Below the pieces are notes generated by a model. That model was not told where the DNA came from. It was given only the letters and a program-made list of their open reading frames with translations, and did not search any database. From Candidatus Omnitrophota bacterium (GTDB lineage: Bacteria > Omnitrophota > Gorgyraeia > Velamenicoccales > Velamenicoccaceae): DNA of 39,230 nt. Positions 16,317-24,892 of this stretch are shown in pieces. Location: contig DMEU01000017.1 of assembly GCA_003451585.1 (NCBI GenBank), positions 1-39,230 of the forward strand, written 5' to 3'. The translations under genes and the position numbers were made by a program. Position 1 is the first letter of the stretch; each line of letters starts with the position of its first letter.

Positions 16317-17471
16317 TTAATATCTATACAATTCCGTGCATCTCCTGCAGATAGGGAATATGCCTTCTTTTTTCAGCGTCTGCCTGTACCTTACGGCCTT
16401 TTCGCTGTTCCAGGCCTTTATGAAACTCTGTATCTTGATGTTGCCGAATGAATATGAGCAGTTAAGGCACGGCTTAACATCGCCTTCCGGAAAAATATAA
16501 GCACATACCCACGGGCTCAGGCACCTTGCGGCGTACTCAGAAGGAAGATAATCCGGATTTTCATAATATTCTTTCAGCGCCTTCTCCGAAAAATTCGGAT
16601 AAAAATCAACGCTGAATTTATGGCTTCCCGCCAATATCTTTTGCATCTTCTTAAATAGCCCGCCGGGGTCAATACCCGGCTCAAAGACAAAACCCTCCCA
16701 GTCACGCGAAGAGCATCCCAGAAGACCGTCGAACTTCTTCTGTTCTTCAACCAGTTCCCTCTTTAAAAATATAAGGTTGTGGAATGTAAGCGAATTTGCC
16801 TTTGCCCTTTTTGCCACGTATAACATGACATCGAGCTTCTCATAATTATACTGGCTCACGGTGCATTGAATATTGATCAGGGGTTTTTTAACCCTGAAGT
16901 TCTCCTTGAGTTTATTGACCTCGTCAATGCCCGCCATGATCCTGTCAAAAATACCCGGAAGGCCGCGTATCTGGTCATGGAGAGGGCCATCGCCGTCCAA
17001 AGAGATATTAAGTTCGTCCCAGCCTGCCCCTACGATATCCTGCGCCGCCCTTTCCAGGAGCGTGCCGTTAGTTATTATAAGGCCGTGCAATTTCAATTTT
17101 TTTATATACTTCATGATATCGATGCAATCCGGATGCATCAATGGCTCTCCTCCGAAAAGGGTGATACCCGGACTGAATATGCTGACCTCTTCTAAAACCT
17201 CGCGTATCTCCTCGAAAGAAAGCCAACTCTGCAGCTTACGGATATCTTCGGCTTTTGAAGCGCCTATATCTCCCCACTGGCCGCACATCTTGCAACGCAG
17301 ATTACAAAGCCTTGTCAAAAAGAATGTGATGGCCTCTGGCGCGGAACTCCTGCCGCGGCCGAAATAATAAGAGTAATAGGCTGAGAACCTCCTGCTGGCA
17401 ACCTTGGCGGCATACATCGGCTGTTTCACAGACTTAGCTATGAATCTTTTCAAATTACGTAATGGCAGCAT
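16317..17471 (-). CDS. radical SAM protein with SPASM-like C-terminus
   Basis: 384 residues. The cluster motif CNLRCKMC (Cys 56, 60, 63) sits in FFLTRLCNLRCKMCGQWGD and binds the SAM-cleaving 4Fe-4S cluster. GGEPL follows near residue 108. The C-terminal quarter has CLSPWVCAYIFPEGDVKPCLNC and ICRRCTELY, a Cys-rich auxiliary-cluster region of the SPASM/twitch kind. Substrate is unknown: it may modify a sugar, a lipid or a peptide. A longer reading starts at ATG 17495, but that ATG lies inside the REP repeat; ATG 17471 has GGAGG 9 bases upstream and is preferred. It lies in the polysaccharide operon between RAYT 2 and the four-helix-bundle gene. Confidence 0.85.
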   Translation of the reverse strand: MLPLRNLKRFIAKSVKQPMYAAKVASRRFSAYYSYYFGRGRSSAPEAITFFLTRLCNLRCKMCGQWGDIGASKAEDIRKLQSWLSFEEIREVLEEVSIFSPGITLFGGEPLMHPDCIDIMKYIKKLKLHGLIITNGTLLERAAQDIVGAGWDELNISLDGDGPLHDQIRGLPGIFDRIMAGIDEVNKLKENFRVKKPLINIQCTVSQYNYEKLDVMLYVAKRAKANSLTFHNLIFLKRELVEEQKKFDGLLGCSSRDWEGFVFEPGIDPGGLFKKMQKILAGSHKFSVDFYPNFSEKALKEYYENPDYLPSEYAARCLSPWVCAYIFPEGDVKPCLNCSYSFGNIKIQSFIKAWNSEKAVRYRQTLKKEGIFPICRRCTELYRY

Positions 17472-17482
17472 ACAAACCTTCC

Positions 17483-17500
17483 TCCGATCCCGCATCGGAA
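17483..17500. repeat. single REP unit downstream of RAYT 2
   Basis: TCCGATCCCGCATCGGAA: a 6-bp stem TCCGAT/ATCGGA around loop CCCGC, 4 bases beyond the RAYT 2 stop. On the minus strand its far end supplies CGGAGG, the likely ribosome site of the next gene, and also a spurious ATG. Confidence 0.85.
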
Positions 17501-17504
17501 ATGG

Positions 17505-18158
17505 TCATTCTATAGTAAGATGTTTAATATGTTCCAACATGCGCTGATAATCTATCCTATCTTCTACAAATTTTTTATAATCTTCCGGCCTCATGTCGAT
17601 ATATTTCGAAAATTCACAAGTCATGGAACCAGACAAATTGCTTTCTTTCATATAATCATCAAAAGAAGAGAACTTCCAATCCTGCGGCCTTTCTACGATA
17701 GATGCACTCACTGGATTCAGATGAATATACCGCGTTAAATGTAAAAATTTATCATCCGTATCCACTAATACATTCTTAAATCTCCCTTCCCACAATGGCC
17801 CGCGCCTTTTATGCTTCAAGTTAAAATATGCGCTGTAACTTTTTAAAACCAGATTAATAAACCTGGATATACCCTTATCCTCAAGTTGTTCCACTAAAAG
17901 ATGCACGTGTGTAGGCATAAGACAATAGGCTAAGATGCGCACAAGTTTATCTCCACAAATTCTTTTTTCAAAATCCTTTTCGCCAGATCCCAAAAAACAG
18001 GAAAATTTACACGGCGTTTTTTTAATAGCGTAAAAAAATATCAACTTACGCATTCTCTCGTAGTCATCACTTGCATTAAATATCTTAAAACCGGCTATAC
18101 TCCTTGTAAATATGTGGTATATCCCATTACTATACAATTCAACTTTTCTATAAGGCAT
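17505..18158 (-). CDS. RAYT (REP-associated Y1 transposase) 2
   Basis: 217 residues from ATG 18158; a TTG at 18176 would add six residues but overlaps the REP hairpin edge. Domain features: GIYHIFTRSIAGFKIF at the start, HUH motif HVH in MPTHVHLLVE (residues 84-86), candidate catalytic tyrosines 108 and 111 in KSYSAYFNLKHKR, GPLWEGRFKN and RYIHLNPV. RAYTs cut and rejoin single-stranded DNA at REP sequences. This gene is bracketed by inverted REP copies at 17483-17500 and 18177-18205, the classic RAYT-REP layout. It lies between a methyltransferase gene and a radical SAM gene in the polysaccharide operon, so it is probably an insertion. It lacks the membrane and C-terminal extension of RAYT 1. 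Confidence 0.9.
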   Translation of the reverse strand: MPYRKVELYSNGIYHIFTRSIAGFKIFNASDDYERMRKLIFFYAIKKTPCKFSCFLGSGEKDFEKRICGDKLVRILAYCLMPTHVHLLVEQLEDKGISRFINLVLKSYSAYFNLKHKRRGPLWEGRFKNVLVDTDDKFLHLTRYIHLNPVSASIVERPQDWKFSSFDDYMKESNLSGSMTCEFSKYIDMRPEDYKKFVEDRIDYQRMLEHIKHLTIE

Positions 18159-18176
18159 ATGTCTACCAGGCTCCAA

Positions 18177-18205
18177 CCAATTTCCGATGCGGGATCGGAA
18201 ATTGG
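18177..18205. repeat. REP hairpin upstream of RAYT 2
   Basis: Perfect 12-bp arms CCAATTTCCGAT (18177-18188) and ATCGGAAATTGG (18194-18205) around loop GCGGG. It lies in the 50-base gap between the methyltransferase stop and the RAYT 2 start, in inverse orientation to the REP at 17483-17500. Confidence 0.88.
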
Positions 18206-18208
18206 GTT

Positions 18209-18874
18209 TTATCTTAACAGGACCCTTATCAGGAGATGCGGATGTATTTTCATAGGATACGGGAGTATCCTGTTCAGGCAGCGCATAATAAAGGCCGTCA
18301 AAAAAAACATCCGCAATTCATTTATCAAAAAATAAACCCACAAATATTTTACAGGAAAAACATCATCTCCGGAATTTGACCCCTTATAAAGCTCCACCTG
18401 CCCTGCATCCCTAAAGAGACCTACTAATTCTCCAGGCGTATATTCCCTGACATGGTAAGGCCATTTACAGCGCATGAATGTATAATTCGGGGTGGAGACT
18501 ATCACCTGCTTGCGCGCGACACGCACAAGGTCTTTCGCAAAATCCACATCATTTTCCACATGCTCTATGACATCCATAGCGACAACGGTATCCACCGTCT
18601 TCGTACCCACCTTAGAGATATCCTTGATCTCAACGCATTCTTTCCTCAGGCGCTCGTCAAGGTCTATACCGGAGGCTTTTAAAGCCTCTTTTGACAATAG
18701 CTCCAGCCCTTTGCCGAGCCCGCAGCCTACGTCGAGCACTATATCGCCCTTGCAGAACTTGCCCGCAAAAGCATACCACCCAAGCTGAGAAGAACATGTC
18801 CGGCCGCTTTCTACGGTTATATCGCCTACTGTCTTGTATCCCGGGTTAAGTATGGGCGAGGTTCTCTTTTTCAT
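18209..18874 (-). CDS. class I SAM-dependent methyltransferase
   Basis: 221 residues. The SAM-binding motif I is IVLDVGCGLGKGLELL (residues 45-60), with acidic residues in GIDLDER (about 70) and VVAMDVIEHVEND (about 97-109) as in the Methyltransf_11/23 group. STPNYTFMR follows. A hydrophobic C-terminal stretch (VKYLWVYFLINELRMFFLTAF) suggests membrane association. It probably methylates a sugar or a lipid-linked oligosaccharide. Its start overlaps the aminotransferase stop (ATGA), so the two are translationally coupled. Confidence 0.88.
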   Translation of the reverse strand: MKKRTSPILNPGYKTVGDITVESGRTCSSQLGWYAFAGKFCKGDIVLDVGCGLGKGLELLSKEALKASGIDLDERLRKECVEIKDISKVGTKTVDTVVAMDVIEHVENDVDFAKDLVRVARKQVIVSTPNYTFMRCKWPYHVREYTPGELVGLFRDAGQVELYKGSNSGDDVFPVKYLWVYFLINELRMFFLTAFIMRCLNRILPYPMKIHPHLLIRVLLR

Positions 18875-20046
18875 AAAGTGTTTTTAATGACCCTGACTAT
18901 GGCCTCTATGTCTGCCTTCCTGACTAAAGGATGCACGGGCAGGGTCAACAGGTGTTCGGCAAAATAAGCCGCGTTAGGGAACTCGTCCGCCTTATATCCC
19001 AGGTCAAAAATATGGTGCAAAGGCCTTAGATAAAACCTGGATGAGACTATGCCCGCCTCATCCAAAGCCTTGGATATTCTTTTGATCCTCTCCTTATCTT
19101 CTATTATCACTGGAAAACGGTTGAACATGGGAGTTATATCTGCGGATATCTTCGGTACTCTTACTCCTTCGACCCCGCTTAAAGCCTCCATGAGCATGCG
19201 GCCGTTACGCTGGCGTATATTAAAAGGCTTTTTTACCTTTTCCAGCAGACTTAAACACACGGCAGAAAGATATGTCACATAACGATGCACTTCAAACTCG
19301 CCCGGCACCGCATTATCCCTGAACCTGTCTATCAACGGATGCAGGAGCCTGTAGAAAAACGGCCTGAAAGCCAAAGAAATGCCAAAGAGTTTAAAGACAA
19401 GCGTAAATCTACTGGCAAGGCTCTGGGGAGGATACAACTCCACTTCCGCCTCTATAAGAGACGCCAATTCATCGGACTGCGTCACAATACAGCCGCCTTC
19501 ATACGCAGGAAGGTTCTTGCCCCTGTTAAAACTAAAAAAGCCTATGTCTCCAAATAACCCCACAGGAGAACCGTCTATCTTCGCCCCAAAAGCCTGCGCG
19601 CAATCTTCGACCACGAATATATTTTGCCTACCCCTTTTTTTATTTAAGCCCTTTATGCCCGACCACGGGATGCCGAACATATGGACAGACACAACACAAA
19701 GCGTATCCTTATTGATGCGCCCCGCCAGGTCGGACAGGTCGGCATTAAAATCATCCAGGGAGATATCGCACAAGACAGGCTTCAATCCGGCCCTGCGAAC
19801 AGCTACTATAAGGCTTGACGCTGTATAAGAAGGCAATATCACCTCTCTGCCCCTATGCAGTTTTTTAAGCACGGACAATATTATATAAAACGAGGCCATG
19901 CCGCTATTGGTTAAAAAGACATGCCTGGCGCGAAAAATATTTTTAATCTTTTTGCATAAACTACGCTTTGCCTTTCTGTTGAAGACGGCAAAAAAAAGGT
20001 CCAAAAGGCCTATCGGGTGCCCGATAATGGAGATCTTCCTAAACAT
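18871..20046 (-). CDS. DegT/DnrJ/EryC1/StrS-type PLP aminotransferase
   Basis: 391 residues of the fold-type I sugar aminotransferase family, which makes amino-sugars from keto-sugar nucleotides. Marks are NSGMASFYIILSVL (cofactor phosphate loop), EVILPSYTASSLIVAVRRAG, FVVEDCAQAFGA (Asp pairing with the PLP ring nitrogen) and FFSFNRGKNLPAYEGG with the Schiff-base Lys. The lysine region reads AYEGG where the family usually has GEGG, so substrate choice may be unusual. The start overlaps the upstream methyltransferase by 8 bases, with GGAGG 10 bases upstream. It would supply an amino-sugar nucleotide for the polymer. Confidence 0.9.
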   Translation of the reverse strand: MFRKISIIGHPIGLLDLFFAVFNRKAKRSLCKKIKNIFRARHVFLTNSGMASFYIILSVLKKLHRGREVILPSYTASSLIVAVRRAGLKPVLCDISLDDFNADLSDLAGRINKDTLCVVSVHMFGIPWSGIKGLNKKRGRQNIFVVEDCAQAFGAKIDGSPVGLFGDIGFFSFNRGKNLPAYEGGCIVTQSDELASLIEAEVELYPPQSLASRFTLVFKLFGISLAFRPFFYRLLHPLIDRFRDNAVPGEFEVHRYVTYLSAVCLSLLEKVKKPFNIRQRNGRMLMEALSGVEGVRVPKISADITPMFNRFPVIIEDKERIKRISKALDEAGIVSSRFYLRPLHHIFDLGYKADEFPNAAYFAEHLLTLPVHPLVRKADIEAIVRVIKNTL

Positions 20047-20707
20047 TCTTTTGCGCCTCCAAAATTATAATAGGAGCGAACTTCTTTATTGGAAAATCCA
20101 GATAAAGTCCGCGGGTAACGCTAAAGTCAAATCCTTTCAGCAGATCCACGATATCCTCCCTGCGATATGTATTAAGCGGCAATTTTCTCTCTCTGACTGT
20201 CGCGTCATAAAAACTGGCCAGCCTGAACTTCAAGACAAGCAAGGGATTAAAGCTATTGCGGAATTCGACTATTATCCTTCCTCCGGGCCTGCAGACCCTG
20301 GCCATCTCTTCGAGGATTTGGCGCACAACAGATAAACCCTCTACGTTCAAAAAAACATTAACACATACCACAGCGTCAAAAAAGCCGTTATCAAAAGGCA
20401 GGTGCCGGCCGTCAGCTTTAGAAAAAGTAACGGTATTCTCATTTTCCGCCAATAACTGCCTCGCCCTCTCCAGCATCCTGTCCCAGGAATCCACGCCGTA
20501 AAGGCGGAGGCCTGCATTTATCCTGTGAAGCCCTTTTAAAAAAAGGCCTTCGCCGCACCCCACCTCAAGCAGCCTGCCTGTATAGCCGCCTGCCAGTCCT
20601 ATCGCGGCCTGCCTTATCTTTGCCTGCCAGTATCCGGCGGAATACTCACCCCTCTCTTTCGGCCTGGAGGTAACTCGCAGCAACAATTCATATAACTTAT
20701 CGATCAT
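20039..20707 (-). CDS. class I SAM-dependent methyltransferase
   Basis: 222 residues. Motif I is RLLEVGCGEGLFLKGL (about 45-60), then LYGVDSWDRML, DGRHLPFDNGFFDAVVCVNVFLNVE and LEEMARVCRPGGRIIVEFRN, the Methyltransf_11 pattern. It probably methylates a nucleotide-sugar or glycan residue. GAGAGG lies 6 bases before ATG 20707. It opens a tight subcluster with the aminotransferase and the next methyltransferase. Confidence 0.88.
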   Translation of the reverse strand: MIDKLYELLLRVTSRPKERGEYSAGYWQAKIRQAAIGLAGGYTGRLLEVGCGEGLFLKGLHRINAGLRLYGVDSWDRMLERARQLLAENENTVTFSKADGRHLPFDNGFFDAVVCVNVFLNVEGLSVVRQILEEMARVCRPGGRIIVEFRNSFNPLLVLKFRLASFYDATVRERKLPLNTYRREDIVDLLKGFDFSVTRGLYLDFPIKKFAPIIILEAQKNV

Positions 20708-20825
20708 ATCTGCCTCTCGTTAACGGATGATCCGTTAGATCAAAACAATATTTTTTAGTTTATTTGCCGTCCGCTGACATTCATCCTCGCCTACAGACCG
20801 GGTTTTCTCCGCTGACACAAAAAAC
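20708..20825. other. 118-base gap with a palindrome and a 10-bp direct repeat
   Basis: No gene is visible. TAACGGATGATCCGTTA (20721-20737) is a palindrome in the leader of the methyltransferase gene. TCCGCTGACA occurs twice (20770-20779, 20808-20817). These may be leftover repeat elements; no convincing promoter or terminator is seen. Confidence 0.5.
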
Positions 20826-21569
20826 CTAATACTTTAAAACAGACTTATCCAGACGCAATTTTAAATACGCCCTTTTCTTCTCTATTTTTTTGTACCTTTC
20901 GAATATCTTTCTATTCTCGGGCCTCGATACTTTCCATGAAGCAAAAAACACGCTGTCCACGCATCCTTCAACTATAAAATCAGGATCATCTATTATGCAT
21001 TCTTTTACCGCGCGGCAGACATCTTTCGCGAAGGTTTCGAAACTCTGCGGGCCATAATCGTGCATAGCGATAATACCACCCTCTGAAAGCAGGCCCTTCC
21101 ACAACAAAATATCCTTCTTTACATAACCATACTCGTGGCATCCGTCTATAAAAAGCAGGCGTATGGGCCCATGAAAATCGCCTGCCGCGTCTTCCGATAT
21201 TTTAAAGATAGGCGATATATATGCCTGCACGCCTGAATTACGGATGTTCTTGAGAAACAACTGCTTTACCTCATGCTTTTCCTGGGGATCGACAGCATAT
21301 ACTTTCTCCCTGTTCTTAAGATACGAGCCATATGCCAGGCTTATAGTCGTGCGCCCTTTAAAACTCCCAATCTCGACCACCGCCCCCTCTTGCGGCGCTC
21401 CGTTACAAGCGCATTCAAACAAAAAACTATTCTCAACAAAAGAGCTTACTGTGCCCAAACCGCCCTTGCGCGACAAATAGAGCAAAAACCGGACGTTCCC
21501 GGTATAAAATAACGCGAAGATAAAATTTAAGGCCCTGCGCACCCTTTCTTTAACGGCGACTATATTCAT
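20826..21569 (-). CDS. Methyltransf_24-type SAM methyltransferase
   Basis: 247 residues. AVVEIGSFKGRTTISLAYG (about 64-82) is motif I, VYAVDPQEK the second strand, and LLFIDGCHEYGYVKKDILLW (about 134-153) carries the Asp-Gly-x-His typical of Methyltransf_24 and the cephalosporin-hydroxylase-like sugar O-methyltransferases. IIAMHDYGP follows. Likely O-methylation of a glycan residue. Start ATG 21569 has GAGGAG upstream and lies one base after the GT9 stop codon. Confidence 0.87.
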   Translation of the reverse strand: MNIVAVKERVRRALNFIFALFYTGNVRFLLYLSRKGGLGTVSSFVENSFLFECACNGAPQEGAVVEIGSFKGRTTISLAYGSYLKNREKVYAVDPQEKHEVKQLFLKNIRNSGVQAYISPIFKISEDAAGDFHGPIRLLFIDGCHEYGYVKKDILLWKGLLSEGGIIAMHDYGPQSFETFAKDVCRAVKECIIDDPDFIVEGCVDSVFFASWKVSRPENRKIFERYKKIEKKRAYLKLRLDKSVLKY

Positions 21570-21570
21570 T

Positions 21571-22629
21571 TTATCTACTCCTCAAAAGGCCCTCCGCCGC
21601 GCCGAAGACATCCTCGACAGACAGCGCCTTCAGGCACTCCATATCGCTGCACTTCTCTTTGTTGCATGGAGCGCATGGGCTCTTTTTTATGGCCACAACA
21701 GCGCGCTCCGATATGTTGCGGGGATCAAACCTCGTCAGGTCCCCGGGCCCGAAAATAGCCACCTGGGGAGTTTTCAATATCGCGGCAACATGCATAGGCC
21801 CGGTATCATTAGAAATAAAAAGACCACTCCTTTTTATCAAGGCGGCTAATTGACAAAAATCAAGATCAGTATCAGGCGTAATATATCCGCCCGCGGCAAG
21901 GCGCGAGAGTCTTTCCAATAAGCCCTTCTCGCCGGGCCCTGCCAAAACCATGACCTTGCAGGAAAACCCCGCATTAAGCCTGTTTATAAGGCCGGCAAAA
22001 TTCTCTATCGGCCAGCGCCGCGAATACATGCCTCCAATATGGATAACCACCAAAAGGTCATCCCCGGCTATTCCAAGTTCCATAAATTTCGCGTCAATAT
22101 ACTCTGTGTCTTTTTGCGGTATATCAAGAAAAGGCCGCTTGTCCGCGGCTTCGGCGCCCAAAAGCCCAACTGTTTCGATATCCAGGTCTGCCTCATATTT
22201 TGTACCCAGGTCGCCTTCACTTGCCTTTAAAGTAAAAAACCAGCCCCTCTTCTCCGTATCGCGTCCTGCCCTGATCTTAGGCCTGATGATCCCCAGGAGA
22301 AAAGCAACCTTCATCGCGCCCGCGCACGAAACAAGCGTGCGCATATTTATGGCCGCGTCAAAACGCATGCGCCTTAACTCTAAAATTGCCTTAACATTTC
22401 TGAAGACCTTTGCCAAAGGTACGACGCCGCCATAACACATGTCGAAAACAAACATCTTGTCCGCCAGCCTCATATTCTCTACTACGGGCACGACTTTAGA
22501 CGTCACAAGCATCGATATTTCAGCCGAAGGATAAGCAATCCGCAGCGCCCTTATCGCGGGGCCCGACAAGAGCACATCGCCCATCCCTCCGAGGTGCACA
22601 ATGAGTATCTTTTTCAGGTCATATTTCAT
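21571..22629 (-). CDS. GT9-family (heptosyltransferase-like) glycosyltransferase
   Basis: 352 residues. IVHLGGMGDVLLSGPAIRALR at the N-terminus and VIHIGGMYSRRWPIENFAGL, FISNDTGPMHVAAIL and IFGPGDLTRFDPRN in the C-terminal half match ADP-heptose:LPS heptosyltransferases (WaaC/WaaF/WaaQ family). A Cys cluster near the C-terminus (CAPCNKEKCSDMECLKAL) is typical of many GT9 proteins. It may transfer heptose or a related sugar; family membership suggests an LPS-bearing Gram-negative cell. It overlaps the GT2 gene by 4 bases. Confidence 0.9.
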   Translation of the reverse strand: MKYDLKKILIVHLGGMGDVLLSGPAIRALRIAYPSAEISMLVTSKVVPVVENMRLADKMFVFDMCYGGVVPLAKVFRNVKAILELRRMRFDAAINMRTLVSCAGAMKVAFLLGIIRPKIRAGRDTEKRGWFFTLKASEGDLGTKYEADLDIETVGLLGAEAADKRPFLDIPQKDTEYIDAKFMELGIAGDDLLVVIHIGGMYSRRWPIENFAGLINRLNAGFSCKVMVLAGPGEKGLLERLSRLAAGGYITPDTDLDFCQLAALIKRSGLFISNDTGPMHVAAILKTPQVAIFGPGDLTRFDPRNISERAVVAIKKSPCAPCNKEKCSDMECLKALSVEDVFGAAEGLLRSR

Positions 22630-23459
22630 GTTCGTTTAAATACCCTGTACCTCACGGTGCCTGCTATATAACCTAAGGCATAAAAAAACTTAGACAGAAT
22701 AAGCAAGGCCTTCATCCTGAAAACCGCCTCAAGGCAGGACAACAAGAATCTTCTCAGCCTCTGACCCGGCGTCTTTGGCGCTGAAAACTGCGTTACCGCC
22801 CGCGGATGCACATCGATGTTTAATTTTGGGTAAAACGCGTCCACATACGCAACGCCCGAGCCGTTGCGCAAATTGATCCTAATCAACTCCTCTAGATCAG
22901 CCGGGGCAGGATGGTAACACCAGGTATTTGGCGCAAGCATTATATGATAGCCGGCCTTCATCAGGCGCCAGGAGAACTCCGAGTCTTCGCCCCTGATGAT
23001 ATTTTCATTAAAGCCCCCCATTGAAACAAAAAGCTCCCTCGACATGGCAAAACAAGCTGAAGACGCCACAAAGACCTCCGCGGGCTCATCAACAATGTCA
23101 TATTCGTAATGAGCTATCTGTCTTGAATACCGCCTCTGGAACGCGGACGCGTCGGGCGGCAGGCGCAGGGACGCGCACACCGCGCCATAAGCCTTGTTAC
23201 TGGACAAAAGGCCTATCAGATTGGCCAGGTAAAACTCGCCGCCCAGCCGTATGTCACAATCTATAAAGACCAGCATTTCGCCCTTTGCCTGCTTTGCGCC
23301 GTTGTTACGCGCCCTTGCCGGAGGCGCAATGCCTGTAACGCGTATGACCTCGGTCTTAACATCCACCTTCTGACGCGCCAGGTCATCCAGCAAACCGGCG
23401 ATATTATCATTGTCGCTTCTAGACGGGATTATAATAGACACTAATTCTGGCATACTCAC
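22626..23459 (-). CDS. GT2-family glycosyltransferase
   Basis: 277 residues, GT-A fold. VSIIIPSRSDNDNIAGLLDDL (residues 7-27), ARNNGAKQAKGEMLVFIDCDIRL with the metal-binding DCD (about 73) and GGFNENIIRGEDSEFSWRLMKAG with the catalytic ED (about 157) are the standard family marks. A hydrophobic C-terminal segment likely touches the membrane. It adds a sugar to the lipid-linked repeat unit; the sugar is unknown. Both ends overlap neighbours by 4 bases. Confidence 0.9.
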   Translation of the reverse strand: MSMPELVSIIIPSRSDNDNIAGLLDDLARQKVDVKTEVIRVTGIAPPARARNNGAKQAKGEMLVFIDCDIRLGGEFYLANLIGLLSSNKAYGAVCASLRLPPDASAFQRRYSRQIAHYEYDIVDEPAEVFVASSACFAMSRELFVSMGGFNENIIRGEDSEFSWRLMKAGYHIMLAPNTWCYHPAPADLEELIRINLRNGSGVAYVDAFYPKLNIDVHPRAVTQFSAPKTPGQRLRRFLLSCLEAVFRMKALLILSKFFYALGYIAGTVRYRVFKRT

Positions 23460-24892
23460 CTTACGAACATATGGGCGATCTTATAAGTTAAATACCGCAA
23501 TCTGCGGTCGCGCAAGATAACATCCTGGATAAATGATGTGGTATAGGCCCACGAAAGGATTCTTCCCAAAAGGCCGAGGCCGGACAATCTTTTTGCCCAT
23601 GACCTGCGCATGGTCAACCTTGTTATGGCAAAGGCGTCCTTTAAAGCCTTTCGCCTTTCTTTTAAGCTCATATCACTGGTTTCGAATAAAGGCCTGTTGT
23701 CCAGAATAGGATAACGATCAAGATACTCTCTGTAATCTTCGAGGTAGCGGCCGTGCGATTTTATCCAGTCGAAAAGCGGAGTATGAGGAAAAGGTATTAT
23801 GTTATAAAAATAAGCCACGCCTATGGGATACCCCAGCGCTATCCTGAAAGAATCTTCCAGGTCCTGCCTGGTTTCCTGTGGAGAACCCACCAGAAAAAAC
23901 AGGTCTACCTCGTAGCCGAGCCCGCATGACTCTTCTATCCTGCCCGTAATGGTCTCTATATCCTCTTTTTTACTCAAGGCCTTGAGGACCTTATTATTCC
24001 CGGCTTCTACGCCAAAGGCTATCCGATAAAACCCGGCCTCTTTCATATACTCCAGGAGCTTGCGGTCAACGCGGTCCGCGCGGATACCATTATCGCAGCT
24101 CAGCTTCAATTTTAACCCTTCCTTAAAAATAAGTTCGCAAAGCCTCTCTACCCTGGCTTTATCCATTGTGAAATTATCGTCCGCGAAACTGAAACGCTCA
24201 TAGCCCCTTTCGTACCAATACCGCAATTCTTTTATGATATTCTCGGGACTGCGCATCCTGAACGCCTGCCCTATAGAGCATTTCACCGGGCAATACACGC
24301 AATCAAAAGGGCAGCCGCGCGAAGAGACGACAGGCAGGGCGTTGACCGCCTTATTGATGGAGCGTTCCAATTCGAATTTCTCATATGTGGGAAAAGGCAG
24401 GGCATCGAGTTCTTTGATAAACTCCCTGTCGCCGTTATAAACAATGCGGCCATGAGAACGCGATATCAATCCTTTAATATCACCCAACGGCGCGCCTTTG
24501 CACAATTCCACAAGCGTCATTTCACCTTCAAGCACGACCCCGAAATCCAGGCCGGCGCATCCGGCAAATGCCTCCTCCCTGAATAAGGAGATATGCGGGC
24601 CTCCGGCAACTATCTTTAGTGACGGGAGGTCTTTTTTTATCTCGTTGATCAGCCCGTATGTCTCCAGATACCTGTAGGTCATCACTGAAAAAGCCAACAG
24701 GTCAGGCAAAAACTCTTTTATCTTTTTTTTCAGGGCACCGGCTGTATACCCCAGGCTCATATCCAACACGGCATACTCTATGCCTGCCGCCTTGAGCGAC
24801 TCTGCGACATAACCCAATCCAGCGCTGAAAACAGCCCTTACCCTCGTGCCGCTATAGGGCGGATTGACAAAAAGCACCTTTTTAAATCTCAT
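23456..24892 (-). CDS. B12-binding-domain radical SAM enzyme
   Basis: 478 residues. Residues 1-135 form a cobalamin-binding-like domain (VLFVNPPYSGTRVRAVFSAGLGYVAESL, LLAFSVMTYRYLETY, IVAGGPHISLF). The radical SAM domain has CPFDCVYC (Cys 194, 198, 201) and FADDNFTMDKARVERLCE, with GVEAGN and FFLVGSPQETRQDLEDS. This is the BchE/PhpK-like group, whose members do methylations and other radical chemistry at unactivated carbons. The hydrophobic C-terminal region is about 110 residues long. In a polysaccharide operon it might C-methylate a sugar or modify a lipid; the substrate is unproven. Confidence 0.9.
   Translation of the reverse strand: MRFKKVLFVNPPYSGTRVRAVFSAGLGYVAESLKAAGIEYAVLDMSLGYTAGALKKKIKEFLPDLLAFSVMTYRYLETYGLINEIKKDLPSLKIVAGGPHISLFREEAFAGCAGLDFGVVLEGEMTLVELCKGAPLGDIKGLISRSHGRIVYNGDREFIKELDALPFPTYEKFELERSINKAVNALPVVSSRGCPFDCVYCPVKCSIGQAFRMRSPENIIKELRYWYERGYERFSFADDNFTMDKARVERLCELIFKEGLKLKLSCDNGIRADRVDRKLLEYMKEAGFYRIAFGVEAGNNKVLKALSKKEDIETITGRIEESCGLGYEVDLFFLVGSPQETRQDLEDSFRIALGYPIGVAYFYNIIPFPHTPLFDWIKSHGRYLEDYREYLDRYPILDNRPLFETSDMSLKERRKALKDAFAITRLTMRRSWAKRLSGLGLLGRILSWAYTTSFIQDVILRDRRLRYLTYKIAHMFVR

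Noticed and set aside
20721..20737. TAACGGATGATCCGTTA as an operator
   Set aside because: No regulator gene or second copy supports it; kept only as part of the gap description.
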